Source: an uncultured Oscillibacter sp. (GTDB taxonomy: Bacteria > Bacillota > Clostridia > Oscillospirales > Oscillospiraceae). Taken from it: a stretch of DNA of 64,000 nt. Of the stretch, positions 49,418 through 57,404 are shown piece by piece. Both the position numbers and the translations under genes were made by a program. The stretch is taken from contig CAJTZK010000012.1 of assembly GCA_910583785.1 (NCBI GenBank), positions 1-64,000 on the forward strand. The letters run 5' to 3'. Each line of letters begins with the position of its first letter. The stretch's first letter is position 1. The notes beneath the pieces were generated by a model. The model was given only the letters and a program-made list of their open reading frames with translations. It did not search any database and had not been told where the DNA came from.

Positions 49418-49442
49418 AAGAACGGGAATAGGAGGAGCGCGT

Positions 49443-49823
49443 ATGCGGCTGGAGCATCTGCACCATGTGGCCATCATCGTATCGGATTACCAAAGGGCCC
49501 GGGAGTTCTACGTGGGGAAGCTGGGCTTCCCGGTGCTCCGGGAGAACTTCCGGGAGGAACGGGGAGACTGGAAGCTGGATTTGAAATTCGGGGACGGGGA
49601 GCTGGAGATTTTCGCCATCCCCGGCGCGCCGGAGCGGCCCAGCTACCCGGAGGCCCGGGGCCTGCGGCATCTGGCCTTCCGGGTGGAGAATATCGAAGAG
49701 GCCGTCCGGGACTTGGAGGCCCGGGGCATCCCCTGCGGGCCCATTCGCTGGGACCCTTACAGTGAAAAGCGGATGGCTTTTTTCCATGACCCCGACGGCC
49801 TGCCTTTGGAGCTGCACGAATAA
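49443..49823 (+). CDS. VOC/glyoxalase family metalloprotein, YaeR/GloA2-like
   Basis: 126 residues with the vicinal-oxygen-chelate fold: LEHLHHVAIIVSDYQRAREF, YVGKLGFPVLRENFREERGD, RHLAFRVENIEEAVRDLEA and FFHDPDGLPLELHE. Metal ligands are probably His in HHVAI, His in LRHLAF and the final Glu in PLELHE. The substrate is unknown; a thiol-linked reaction is possible given its place between cysE and cysS. TAGGAGGAG precedes the ATG. Confidence 0.9.
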   Translation: MRLEHLHHVAIIVSDYQRAREFYVGKLGFPVLRENFREERGDWKLDLKFGDGELEIFAIPGAPERPSYPEARGLRHLAFRVENIEEAVRDLEARGIPCGPIRWDPYSEKRMAFFHDPDGLPLELHE

Positions 49824-49843
49824 AAATAAGGAGGATTACGCTG

Positions 49844-51286
49844 ATGTATCTTTACAATTCCGCAACCCATAAAAAAGAGGAGTTCAAAACCCACACCCCC
49901 GGCCGGGTGGAAATGTATACCTGCGGCCCGACGGTGTACCACTTCGCCCACATCGGGAACCTCCGGAGCTATATCATGGAGGACGTGCTGGAGAAGTACC
50001 TCCGCTTCGCCGGGTACGACGTGAACCGGGTCATGAACATCACGGACGTGGGGCACCTCTCCAGCGACGCCGACACCGGAGAGGACAAAATGCTCAAGGG
50101 GGCCAAGCGGGAGAACAAGACGGTGATGGACATTGCCAAATTCTACACTGACGCCTTCTTTGACGACTGCCGGAAGCTGAACATCAAGACCCCCGATGTG
50201 GTCCAGCCCGCCACCGGGTGCATCAGCGAGTATATCCAGATCATCTCCAAGCTGGTGGACACCGGGTACGCCTATCTGGCGGGAGGAAATGTGTACTTCG
50301 ACAGCTCCAAGCTGGAACGCTACTACATTTTCAACGACCACGACGAAGACGACCTGGCCGTGGGCGTCCGGGAGGGCGTGGAGGAGGACTCCAACAAGCG
50401 GAACAAAAACGACTTTGTGCTCTGGTTCACCAAGTCCAAATTTGAGGACCAGGCCCTCAAGTGGGACTCCCCCTGGGGCGTGGGCTACCCCGGCTGGCAT
50501 ATCGAGTGCTCCGGCATCTCCATGAAGTACAACGGGGAGTACCTGGACCTCCACTGCGGCGGCGTGGACAACGCCTTCCCCCACCACACCAACGAGATTG
50601 CCCAGTCCGAGAGCTACCTGGGCCATCCCTGGTGCCCCCACTGGTTCCATGTCCACCACCTGAACGACCCGGCGGGGAAGATGTCCAAGTCCAAGGGGGA
50701 GTTTTTGACCGTCTCCCTGCTGGAGGAAAAGGGGTACGACCCCCTGGCCTACCGCTGGTTCTGCCTCCAGAGCCACTACCGGAAGACCCTGGTGTTTTCC
50801 TGGGAGAACCTGGACAACGCCGCCGCCGCCTACACGAAGCTGCTGAACCGCATCGCGGCCCTGAAACCGGAGGGGAACGTGGACCAGGCGGTATTCGGCG
50901 AGTACCGGGAGAAGTTCCTCCAGCAGGTGGGGAACGACCTGAATACCTCCATGGCGGTGACGGCGGTCTTCGACGCGCTGAAAGCCAAGACCAATGACGC
51001 CACCAAGCTGGCCGTCATTGGGGAGTTCGACCGGGTGCTGTCCATGAGCCTTTTGGAAAAGGCGGCGGCCCTCCGGGAGAAGGCGGCCCAGGCCGTTCAG
51101 AGCGGCGGCGGGGACTACGTCATCACCGGCGAGGGAGACCCGGAGATCGACGCCAAGGTGCTGGCCCGCTATGAGGCCAAGAAGGCGAAGAACTTTGCCG
51201 AGGCGGACCGCATCCGGGACGAGCTAAAAGCCCAGGGCATTGAGGTTACCGACGTGAAGGGCGGAGCGGCCTGGAAGAGAGTGTAA
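49844..51286 (+). CDS. cysS: Cysteinyl-tRNA synthetase
   Basis: 480 residues. It charges tRNA-Cys. The class I signatures are HIGN (HFAHIGNLRSYIMEDVL, residues 34-50) and GKMSKSKGEF; the zinc ligands include Cys27 in YTCGPTVY and the later WHIECSGIS and HHTNEIAQ blocks. The C-terminal anticodon region ends RIRDELKAQGIEVTDVKGGA. It is controlled by the Cys T-box upstream and ends at a terminator. Confidence 0.98.
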   Translation: MYLYNSATHKKEEFKTHTPGRVEMYTCGPTVYHFAHIGNLRSYIMEDVLEKYLRFAGYDVNRVMNITDVGHLSSDADTGEDKMLKGAKRENKTVMDIAKFYTDAFFDDCRKLNIKTPDVVQPATGCISEYIQIISKLVDTGYAYLAGGNVYFDSSKLERYYIFNDHDEDDLAVGVREGVEEDSNKRNKNDFVLWFTKSKFEDQALKWDSPWGVGYPGWHIECSGISMKYNGEYLDLHCGGVDNAFPHHTNEIAQSESYLGHPWCPHWFHVHHLNDPAGKMSKSKGEFLTVSLLEEKGYDPLAYRWFCLQSHYRKTLVFSWENLDNAAAAYTKLLNRIAALKPEGNVDQAVFGEYREKFLQQVGNDLNTSMAVTAVFDALKAKTNDATKLAVIGEFDRVLSMSLLEKAAALREKAAQAVQSGGGDYVITGEGDPEIDAKVLARYEAKKAKNFAEADRIRDELKAQGIEVTDVKGGAAWKRV

Positions 51287-51296
51287 GCGAGCAGAA

Positions 51297-51328
51297 AAGC
51301 CCCCGGCGCAGGCCGGGGGCTTCTTTTG
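51297..51328 (+). terminator. Terminator after cysS
   Basis: AAGCCCCCGGC-GCA-GGCCGGGGGCTT followed by CTTTT. Confidence 0.9.
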
Positions 51329-51337
51329 CGAAAAAGC

Positions 51338-51420
51338 ATGAAGGAAACTTCATATTTTTGCTTGACAAGGAACAAGTGGCGTGATACTATGAAGCTAGCT
51401 TCATAAGAAGTGGACTTCAC
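51338..51420 (+). promoter_or_regulatory. Promoter with three GAAG-N4-CTTC operators
   Basis: Three 16-base palindromes: ATGAAGGAAACTTCAT (51338-51353), ATGAAGCTAGCTTCAT (51389-51404) and AAGAAGTGGACTTCAC (51405-51420). The promoter TTGACA (51362-51367), 17 bases, TACTAT (51385-51390) lies between the first and second; the second overlaps the -10 end. A typical autoregulated XRE layout. Confidence 0.75.
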
Positions 51421-51436
51421 ATGCGGGAGGGATGGC

Positions 51437-51670
51437 GTGAAGACAAAGGTGAAGGAGCTGCGGACCGCCGCGGGCATGACCCAGCAGCAGCTGGCGGAGC
51501 GGGTTCATGTCTCGGCGCGGACCATCATCTCCATTGAGAAGGAGCAGTACAGCCCGTCGCTGATGCTGGCCTACCGGATGGCGGAGGTCTTCGGCGTAAC
51601 GGTGGAGGAGCTTTGCTGTCTCCGGGAGAACCGGGAACGGGAGGACCGGAAGTATGGGGATTTGCCATAA
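51437..51670 (+). CDS. XRE-family regulator, 77 aa
   Basis: The start is GTG at 51437 after GGGAGG. The single helix-turn-helix: KVKELRTAAGMTQQQLAERV, HVSARTIISIEKEQYSPSLM, LAYRMAEVFGVTVEELCCLR. This is the small YozG-type group that pairs with a membrane protein gene, here 66 bases downstream. It probably represses itself through three GAAG-N4-CTTC sites. Confidence 0.92.
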   Translation: MKTKVKELRTAAGMTQQQLAERVHVSARTIISIEKEQYSPSLMLAYRMAEVFGVTVEELCCLRENREREDRKYGDLP

Positions 51671-51736
51671 GAGGCGGCGGCCCGGTCATTGGCGGGGCCG
51701 CGTCTGGAAAGATTTGCTTGAAAGAGGGGATTTGTC

Positions 51737-52153
51737 ATGAAAATCTATCATAAGAAGAACTTTGCCTTTGGCCTCTTTGCCCTGTTTCTGGGGGCGCTGA
51801 ACCTGGTGCGGGGCGCCTTGCAGGGCTTTGACTGGCACGACGGCGTACTGGCGGGGCTTTTGCTGCTCCTGGGCGGGGCCGGGGTCCTTCGGAGCCTGTC
51901 CCCCAAGTGGTCCCAGGAGGACAAGGTAGAGGAGCGGGACGAACGGAACCAGCTGGTGAAGCTGAAATCCAGAAGCCAGGCGTACTATATCAGCCAGATT
52001 GTGTTCCTGGCGGCGGAGCTGGTGCTGATTGCCTGGGGAAAGACGACGGGGCAGGAGACCCTGATTTACGTGGGCCTGGGGCTGATGGCGGCGTTTTTCA
52101 TCTCGCTGGTTACGGATTTCTTTACCTGGGTGTACTATGATGAACATACCTGA
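51737..52153 (+). CDS. Three- to four-helix membrane protein next to XRE
   Basis: 138 residues. Helical segments AFGLFALFLGALNLVRGAL, GVLAGLLLLLGGAGVLRSL, YYISQIVFLAAELVLIAWG and LIYVGLGLMAAFFISLVTDF. A charged cytosolic loop, EDKVEERDERNQLVKLKSRS, follows helix 2, as in DUF2178-like proteins that occur next to small XRE regulators. The function is unknown. Probably in one transcript with the regulator. Confidence 0.82.
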   Translation: MKIYHKKNFAFGLFALFLGALNLVRGALQGFDWHDGVLAGLLLLLGGAGVLRSLSPKWSQEDKVEERDERNQLVKLKSRSQAYYISQIVFLAAELVLIAWGKTTGQETLIYVGLGLMAAFFISLVTDFFTWVYYDEHT

Positions 52154-52159
52154 ATAAGG

Positions 52160-52200
52160 GAAAAGGCCCGCCTCCCATGGAAGCGGACCTTCTTTTTTAA
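52160..52200. terminator. Bidirectional terminator before guaB
   Basis: AAGGCCCGCCTCC-CATG-GAAGCGGACCTT with a few G-U or mismatched pairs, then CTTTTTT on the plus strand; an A run lies on its left for the minus strand. Confidence 0.7.
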
Positions 52201-53708
52201 TTTCTCCCCACCGCTCCGGCGGAGTCCTTGAGGAGCACGTCGTGCGCCCCGCCCTCCACAATGGAAACGGAGCTGACGAGGGTCAGCTTGGCCTTCTCCC
52301 GGAGCTCGGGAATCGTCAGCGCGCCGCAGTTGCACATGGTGGAGCGGATCTTTGCCAGGGTGGTGGCCATGCCGTCCGCCAGGGCTCCGGCGTAGGGGAC
52401 GTAGGAGTCCACGCCCTCTTCGAAGGAGAGCTTGGCCGCGCCGCCCAGGTCGTACCGCTGCCAGTTCCGGGCCCGGGCGCTGCCCTCACCCCAGTACTCC
52501 TTCATATAGCTGCCCCCAATGAGAATCTTGCTGGTGGGGGACTCGTCAAACCGGGAGAAGTAACGGCCCAGCATGCAGAAGTCCGCGCCCATGGCCAGGG
52601 CCAGGGTGATGTGGTAGTCCTGGACGATGCCGCCGTCGGCGCAGATGGGAACATAGACCCCGGTCTCCTCGAAATAGCGGTCCCGCTCCGCAGCCACGTC
52701 GATGACCGCCGTGGCCTGGCCCCGGCCGATGCCCTTGGTCTCCCGGGTGATGCAGATGGAGCCGCCGCCGATGCCGATCTTCACGAAGTCCGCCCCGGCA
52801 TCCGCCAGGAAGCGGAAGCCCTCGCCGTCCACTACGTTGCCCGCGCCCACCTTCACCGTGTCGCCGTAGCGGTCCCGGATCCATTTCAAGGTCCGGGCCT
52901 GCCACTCGGAGTAACCCTCGGAGGAGTCGATGACCAGCACGTCCACCCCGGCGTCCACCAGGGCGGGAACCCGCTCCGCATAGTCCCGGGTGTTGATGCC
53001 CGCGCCCACCACGTAGCGCTTCTGGCCGTCCAGCAGCTCCAGGGGGTTGCCCTTGTGGGAATCGTAGTCCTTGCGGAAGACGAAGCTCACCAGGTGGCCG
53101 TCCTTTGAGACGATGGGCAGGGCATTGAGCTTCCGGTCCCAAATGATGTCGTTGGCCTCTTTCAAGCTGGTGCCCTCGGGGGCGTAGATGAGCTTATCAA
53201 AGGGTGTCATGAAGTCCGTGACGGGAGTGGCGGGGTCCAGGCGGCTGACCCGGTAGTCCCGGCTGGTGACCAGGCCTAAGAGCTTGCCCGTCCCATTGCC
53301 GTCGTCCGTGACAGCCATGGTGGAGTGGCCGCTGCGCTCTTTCAGGGCCAGCACGTCTGCCAGGGTGTCCCCAATCCGGAGGTTGGAGTCGCTGGAAACA
53401 AAGCCCGCCTTGTAGTTCTTTACCCGGCGGACCATCTCCGCCTGCTGCTCCACGGGCTGGGAGACGAAGATAAAGGCGATGCCGCCCTCCCTAGCAAGGC
53501 CAATGCCCATCTGCTCGCCGGAGACCGCCTGCATCACGGCGGAGACCATGGGCACGTTCATAGTCAGGGGGCACTCCTCGCCGCGTTTGAACTTTACCAC
53601 CGGGGTCTTCAAGGTCACATTGGCGGGTACACACTCGGCGGAGGAGTATCCGGGGACCAGAAGGTATTCGCTGAAGGTGCGGGAGGGCTCGGGGAAAAAG
53701 TAGGCCAT
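52197..53708 (-). CDS. guaB: IMP dehydrogenase
   Basis: 503 residues. It oxidises IMP to XMP with NAD+, the first step to GMP. The N-terminus AYFFPEPSRTFSEYLLVPGY is typical; two CBS modules occupy about 95-215 (DTLADVLALKERSGHSTMAV, TSLKEANDIIWDRKLNALPI). The catalytic Cys319 lies in GIGGGSICITRE, followed by the flap. This GGGS version is a subgroup variant of the common GPGS loop. ATG at 53708 is preferred over the upstream GTG. It has a near-consensus promoter and lies beside purine-linked ygfK/ssnA. Confidence 0.96.
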   Translation of the reverse strand: MAYFFPEPSRTFSEYLLVPGYSSAECVPANVTLKTPVVKFKRGEECPLTMNVPMVSAVMQAVSGEQMGIGLAREGGIAFIFVSQPVEQQAEMVRRVKNYKAGFVSSDSNLRIGDTLADVLALKERSGHSTMAVTDDGNGTGKLLGLVTSRDYRVSRLDPATPVTDFMTPFDKLIYAPEGTSLKEANDIIWDRKLNALPIVSKDGHLVSFVFRKDYDSHKGNPLELLDGQKRYVVGAGINTRDYAERVPALVDAGVDVLVIDSSEGYSEWQARTLKWIRDRYGDTVKVGAGNVVDGEGFRFLADAGADFVKIGIGGGSICITRETKGIGRGQATAVIDVAAERDRYFEETGVYVPICADGGIVQDYHITLALAMGADFCMLGRYFSRFDESPTSKILIGGSYMKEYWGEGSARARNWQRYDLGGAAKLSFEEGVDSYVPYAGALADGMATTLAKIRSTMCNCGALTIPELREKAKLTLVSSVSIVEGGAHDVLLKDSAGAVGRN

Positions 53709-53739
53709 GGCGGACACCTCGTTTCTTTAAATTTTACGC

Positions 53740-53768
53740 AGTATACACGATATGGGAACGTTTGTCAA
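53740..53768 (-). promoter_or_regulatory. guaB promoter
   Basis: On the minus strand, TTGACA (53763-53768), exactly 17 bases, TATACT (53740-53745); strong. The leader before guaB is only about 25 bases, so no riboswitch fits. Confidence 0.85.
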
Positions 53769-53817
53769 GGGGCGTTCCGCAAGGGGAAGTGTCCGGACAC
53801 GTATTTAGTAGGAAGAA

Positions 53818-53908
53818 TACGGCGCGGGGCGGACCGACGCGCCCGGCCGCTTATCGGATGCGCCAGGACCTGGGGGAAGGGGCAGCGCATAGGCCCGCCC
53901 CTACAGGA
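53818..53908. repeat. Partial repeat sharing the GC-rich module
   Basis: It begins ACGGCGCGGGGCGGA and ends AGGCCCGCCCCTACAGGA, the same two ends found next to each other in the repeat at 2799-3010 (other strand). Here they are separated by about 60 different bases. It lacks the GGGAGTGTCC inverted-repeat part. Confidence 0.6.
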
Positions 53909-53953
53909 GGACATCTCCGTCCCGGACCCTCCCCAGGCGGAGGCATTATTTGC

Positions 53954-53977
53954 GGAGGCCGGGAATTCCCGGCCTCC
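53954..53977 (-). terminator. Palindromic hairpin after ygfK
   Basis: GGAGGCCGGGAATTCCCGGCCTCC is a perfect 24-base palindrome 12 bases after the ygfK stop. Its T tail is weak, but it is probably the terminator. Confidence 0.6.
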
Positions 53978-53989
53978 ACTCGTTCATGC

Positions 53990-56941
53990 TCAGCCCAGCA
54001 GATAGGCGTACTTGTTCAGCACCGTGAGGATGAACACCTCAATGTCCGCAGGCAGATCGTTCTTGCCGTTCAAGTCCGCTTCGAAGATCTTCCCCTCCAG
54101 CCGGACCAGGACCTTGCCCCCGCCCAGGGGCAGGAAGCCCTGGTTGTTCACGCTCTCTTCAAAGCCCTCCCGGGTTTTGAAGAGGGTGAACTTATCCCGG
54201 TAGGGGGCGGAGTCATAGGGGCAGAAGATGGCGCAATTGCCGCACTCGTTGCACATCCGGTCCACGTGCAAAATCTCATGCCGCCCGTCGGGCAGCTCCA
54301 CCACCACGTTGGCCCGGTTGGGGCACACGTCGGCGCAGGCCTGGCACACTACGTTGCAGGCCAGGCAGCGGTCGCCCTCGCACTTGGCGGACGCACAGAG
54401 GATGCCCTTCTTGGCGATGGCCTCCCCACGGGTGGCCACGGCCTTGGCGGGGACCTCAAATTTGTGAGGCGCGCCAATGACGGCGTTGGCGAACCACTGG
54501 GCGTCGGCGATGCCCTCCACCACCGTGGCGGGGCCCCGCATGGCGTCGCCGCCCACATAAACGCCCTCCAGGTTAGTGCAGAAGTCCGGCAGGCCCTTGG
54601 CGTCCACCTCGATGCCGTTGGCGGTGAAGAGCCCGCTCTCCACCTGCTCGCCCACGGCGGAGATCACCGTGTCGCAGGGAATTTCCACAAATTCCCCGGT
54701 AGGCTCCGGCTTCCGGCGGCCCTTCCCGTCGGGCTCGCCCAGCTTCATCTTCTCGCAGCGGAGCGTTCCGTCCTTCTGTTCCACGGGGGCCACCAGCTCC
54801 AGGAACTTCACGCCGTCGGCCAGGGCCAGCTCCAGTTCCTCGGCATCGGCGGGCATGTACTTCTTCGTCCGGCGGTACACCAGGGTGGAGGATTCCGCCC
54901 CCGCCCGGAGGGCCGCCCGGGCGGCGTCCATGGCGGTGTTGCCGCCGCCGACTACCGCAACATGCCCCAGGGACACGTCCTTTCCGGCCTTCAAATCCTT
55001 CAGCCAGCCGATGACGGGCGCCACGTTGCCGGGGATATCCAGCCGTCCGGCCTTCCAGGCGCCCACGGCGAAGAAGATGTGGGTGTAGCCCTGGGCCTTC
55101 AGCTCGGCCACCGTGGGGGCCGGGGTGTTGAGCTTAATTTCCGCGCCCATCTTAGCCACCAGGGCCGCGTCCTTGTCAATGGCCCCGTCCGCGATGCGGA
55201 AGCCGGGGATCACCTGCCGGACGATGCCGCCCAGCTGGCCGGATTTTTCGAAAATCGTGACGGGGATGCCCGCCCGGCCCAAGAAGTAGGCCGCCGCCAT
55301 GCCAGTGGGGCCGCCGCCGATGACCGCTGCTTTTTTGCCGTTATCGGCCGGGGCGGGGGCCTTCACCTTGGACAGGTATTCGTCATAGCCCCGCTCTGCG
55401 GCCACCAGCTTGGTGGCCCGGATTTGGACGGAGTCCTCATAGAAGTTCCGGGTGCACTTGGTCTGGCAGCGGTGGGCGCAGATGGTGCCCGTGATAAAGG
55501 GCAGGGGGTTCTTCTCGCAGATGAGCCGCAGGGCGGAGGCGTACTCGCCCTTCCGGCACAGCTCGATGTACTCCGGGATGTCCTGGCCGATGGGGCACCC
55601 GCCCTTGCAGGGGGCGGTGAAGCAGTCCAGCAGGGGCACCTTCTCGCTGAGCTTACGGTTAGGCAGGGGTTTCACGGCCTTAACGTGGTACTTGTCGGAC
55701 CGGGCCGCCAGGGCCAGGGCCTCGATGCCCGCCACGTCCACGCCCGTGAAGGGCTTAAACTCCAGGGCGTCCAGCTTGTCGCCGATCTGGACGAAGCGCT
55801 GGTAGCCGCCGGGCTTGAGCTCCGTGGTGGCCATGGTGATGGGCCAGATGCCCAGGGCGAAGAGCTTGTCGATGTTCAGCGCGTCCGCGCCTCCGGCGTA
55901 GCTGATCCGCATACGACCGCCGAACTCCTTGGAAATCCGGGCCGCCATGGTGGTGGTCAGGGGGAAGAGGGACTTGCCCGCCATATACATTTCCTCGCTG
56001 GGGAGCTCCCCGGCCTTTACGTCCACGGGGAAGGTGTTGGAGAGCTTCAGGCCGAATTCCACGCCGGTCTTGTCCGCCAGGGCCTGGAGGCGGCGGAACA
56101 TGGGCACCGCGTCCGCGTACTGGAGGTCCTCTTTAAAGTGGTGGTCGTCAAAGGCGATGTAGTCGTAGCCCATGCCGTCTAGGATGGACCGGGCGGTCTC
56201 GTAGCCCAGGATGGTGGGGTTGCACTTGACGAAGGTGTGGAGGCGCTTCTTCTCAATCAGGTAGCTGGCAATGCGCTCAATCTCGTCCGGCGGGCAGCCG
56301 TGGAGGGTGGAGAGGGTGACGCTGCCGGAGACATGGGGCGTGATGGAGCCGATAAAGGTGCTTTCGGCGGGGAAGAACTCCTTGAGGACCCGGATGCACT
56401 CCTGGAAAATGGGGGTCTGGGAGGCGTCGGCCATGCCGCTGAGGAAGCCGTCCACCTTCTCGCCCTGGATGCCCGCCAGGTCGTAGCCCACGGACATGTT
56501 GAAGACAAAGGCGTCGGGGTCGCCCAGGCCGTAGGCCTTGGCCAGGATTTTACAGGCGCACCAGGCTTTCACGTACTCTTCAAAGGCCTGCTGGACATAC
56601 AGCTCCGTGGACCACTCGCAGTTGTAGCACTCGTCTTCCGCCAGGATGCAGGGGCGGTTGACGCAGGCGGAGAGCTCCGCGCCGTCCATCTTCTGGACGG
56701 TTTTCAGCTCGAAAAAGCGGGCTCCGGCGAAGTAAGAGGCGATGATGTTTTGGGCCAGCTGGGTGTTGGGCCCGGCGGCGGGGCCGAAGGGGGTCTCAAT
56801 TTTCTCGCCGAAGATGGGCAGGGCCTTGACGCCCGCCTTGTAGGGCTTGTGGACGCCGAAGACGGTGCCGTCCTTCTGGTACTCGGCGGTTACCCAGGTC
56901 ATGAGTTCCCGGAACGGGATGGGGGTCATCAGTTCGGACAT
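53990..56941 (-). CDS. ygfK: YgfK-type iron-sulfur flavoprotein (annotated as putative selenate reductase subunit)
   Basis: 983 residues. N-terminal dihydroorotate-dehydrogenase-like region (1-430: GPAAGPNTQLAQNIIASYFA, ITPHVSGSVTLSTLHGCPPD). A GltD-like part follows, with Cys clusters (CFTAPCKGGCPIGQDIPEYI, ICAHRCQTKCTRNF), FAD site KKAAVIGGGPTGMAAAYFLG and a second Rossmann site VAVVGGGNTAMDAARAALRA. The C-terminal ferredoxin clusters are CNVVCQACADVCP and CNECGNCAIFCP. In purine-using anaerobes it belongs to an anaerobic purine degradation set; the selenate name is historical. No in-frame TGA suggests selenocysteine. AAGGAGG precedes the ATG. Confidence 0.93.
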   Translation of the reverse strand: MSELMTPIPFRELMTWVTAEYQKDGTVFGVHKPYKAGVKALPIFGEKIETPFGPAAGPNTQLAQNIIASYFAGARFFELKTVQKMDGAELSACVNRPCILAEDECYNCEWSTELYVQQAFEEYVKAWCACKILAKAYGLGDPDAFVFNMSVGYDLAGIQGEKVDGFLSGMADASQTPIFQECIRVLKEFFPAESTFIGSITPHVSGSVTLSTLHGCPPDEIERIASYLIEKKRLHTFVKCNPTILGYETARSILDGMGYDYIAFDDHHFKEDLQYADAVPMFRRLQALADKTGVEFGLKLSNTFPVDVKAGELPSEEMYMAGKSLFPLTTTMAARISKEFGGRMRISYAGGADALNIDKLFALGIWPITMATTELKPGGYQRFVQIGDKLDALEFKPFTGVDVAGIEALALAARSDKYHVKAVKPLPNRKLSEKVPLLDCFTAPCKGGCPIGQDIPEYIELCRKGEYASALRLICEKNPLPFITGTICAHRCQTKCTRNFYEDSVQIRATKLVAAERGYDEYLSKVKAPAPADNGKKAAVIGGGPTGMAAAYFLGRAGIPVTIFEKSGQLGGIVRQVIPGFRIADGAIDKDAALVAKMGAEIKLNTPAPTVAELKAQGYTHIFFAVGAWKAGRLDIPGNVAPVIGWLKDLKAGKDVSLGHVAVVGGGNTAMDAARAALRAGAESSTLVYRRTKKYMPADAEELELALADGVKFLELVAPVEQKDGTLRCEKMKLGEPDGKGRRKPEPTGEFVEIPCDTVISAVGEQVESGLFTANGIEVDAKGLPDFCTNLEGVYVGGDAMRGPATVVEGIADAQWFANAVIGAPHKFEVPAKAVATRGEAIAKKGILCASAKCEGDRCLACNVVCQACADVCPNRANVVVELPDGRHEILHVDRMCNECGNCAIFCPYDSAPYRDKFTLFKTREGFEESVNNQGFLPLGGGKVLVRLEGKIFEADLNGKNDLPADIEVFILTVLNKYAYLLG

Positions 56942-57404
56942 TCTTTTTTCCTCCTTAAAGTATCTGGCTGGTTCTCCGCCGTTCCGGCGGGGGTAGGGGG
57001 TTCAGCCCTCTGAGGGCTGGTCCTTTTGCACCCCCCATTTCGTCGGGGCGAAATCCGTTTCGCTCCGCAGCCGCCTGACGGCGACGGCTGCGCTGCACTC
57101 CTTTGCCCCTCCTCTCCCCACAAAATCTTCGATTTTGCGGGGCCCCCTCTTTTGCAAAAAGAGAATGCGCCGTGCACGGTGGAAGAGAGAAAACGGGGGG
57201 CGCGGCAGGGTGCGGACGGTTTGTTACGCAAGGCTTCTGCCCGCGGCGTGGTGCAAGCGGGGGTTTGGCGGCCGGTGCAAGGACGGTTCTCCCCTCCCCG
57301 CTGCCGCTAACCTGGCGTTTGGGGAAGAAACGGCTCCTGTGGGGCCTGGCCCCCAGGTCAGGCCATTTCTGCAGAGCCTGCCCCTCTTTCAATCAAACAC
57401 GCTA
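56942..57404. other. Long ygfK-ssnA intergenic region with a series of hairpins
   Basis: No gene is found. Short palindromes follow one another: CAGCCCTC/GAGGGCTG (57003-57019), ATTTCG-CGAAAT (57037-57054), GCAGCCG-CGGCTGC (57067-57091), CCCCACAAAATC/GATTTTGCGGGG (57115-57141), CTCTTTT-AAAAGAG (57147-57163) and CCGTGCACGG (57170-57179). It may be a degenerate repeat cluster or a structured RNA. Short frames across it show no coding sign. Confidence 0.6.

Noticed and set aside
53762..56182. 806-codon plus-strand frame opposite ygfK
   Set aside because: Antisense shadow with no start signals; ygfK on the other strand has clear domains.
53990..56941. Selenocysteine in YgfK because of the name selenate reductase
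   Set aside because: The frame has no internal TGA and no SECIS-like need; the name is historical.
57026..57392. Short frames in the ygfK-ssnA gap as small genes
   Set aside because: They overlap each other on both strands, have no ribosome sites and consist of palindromic low-complexity sequence.
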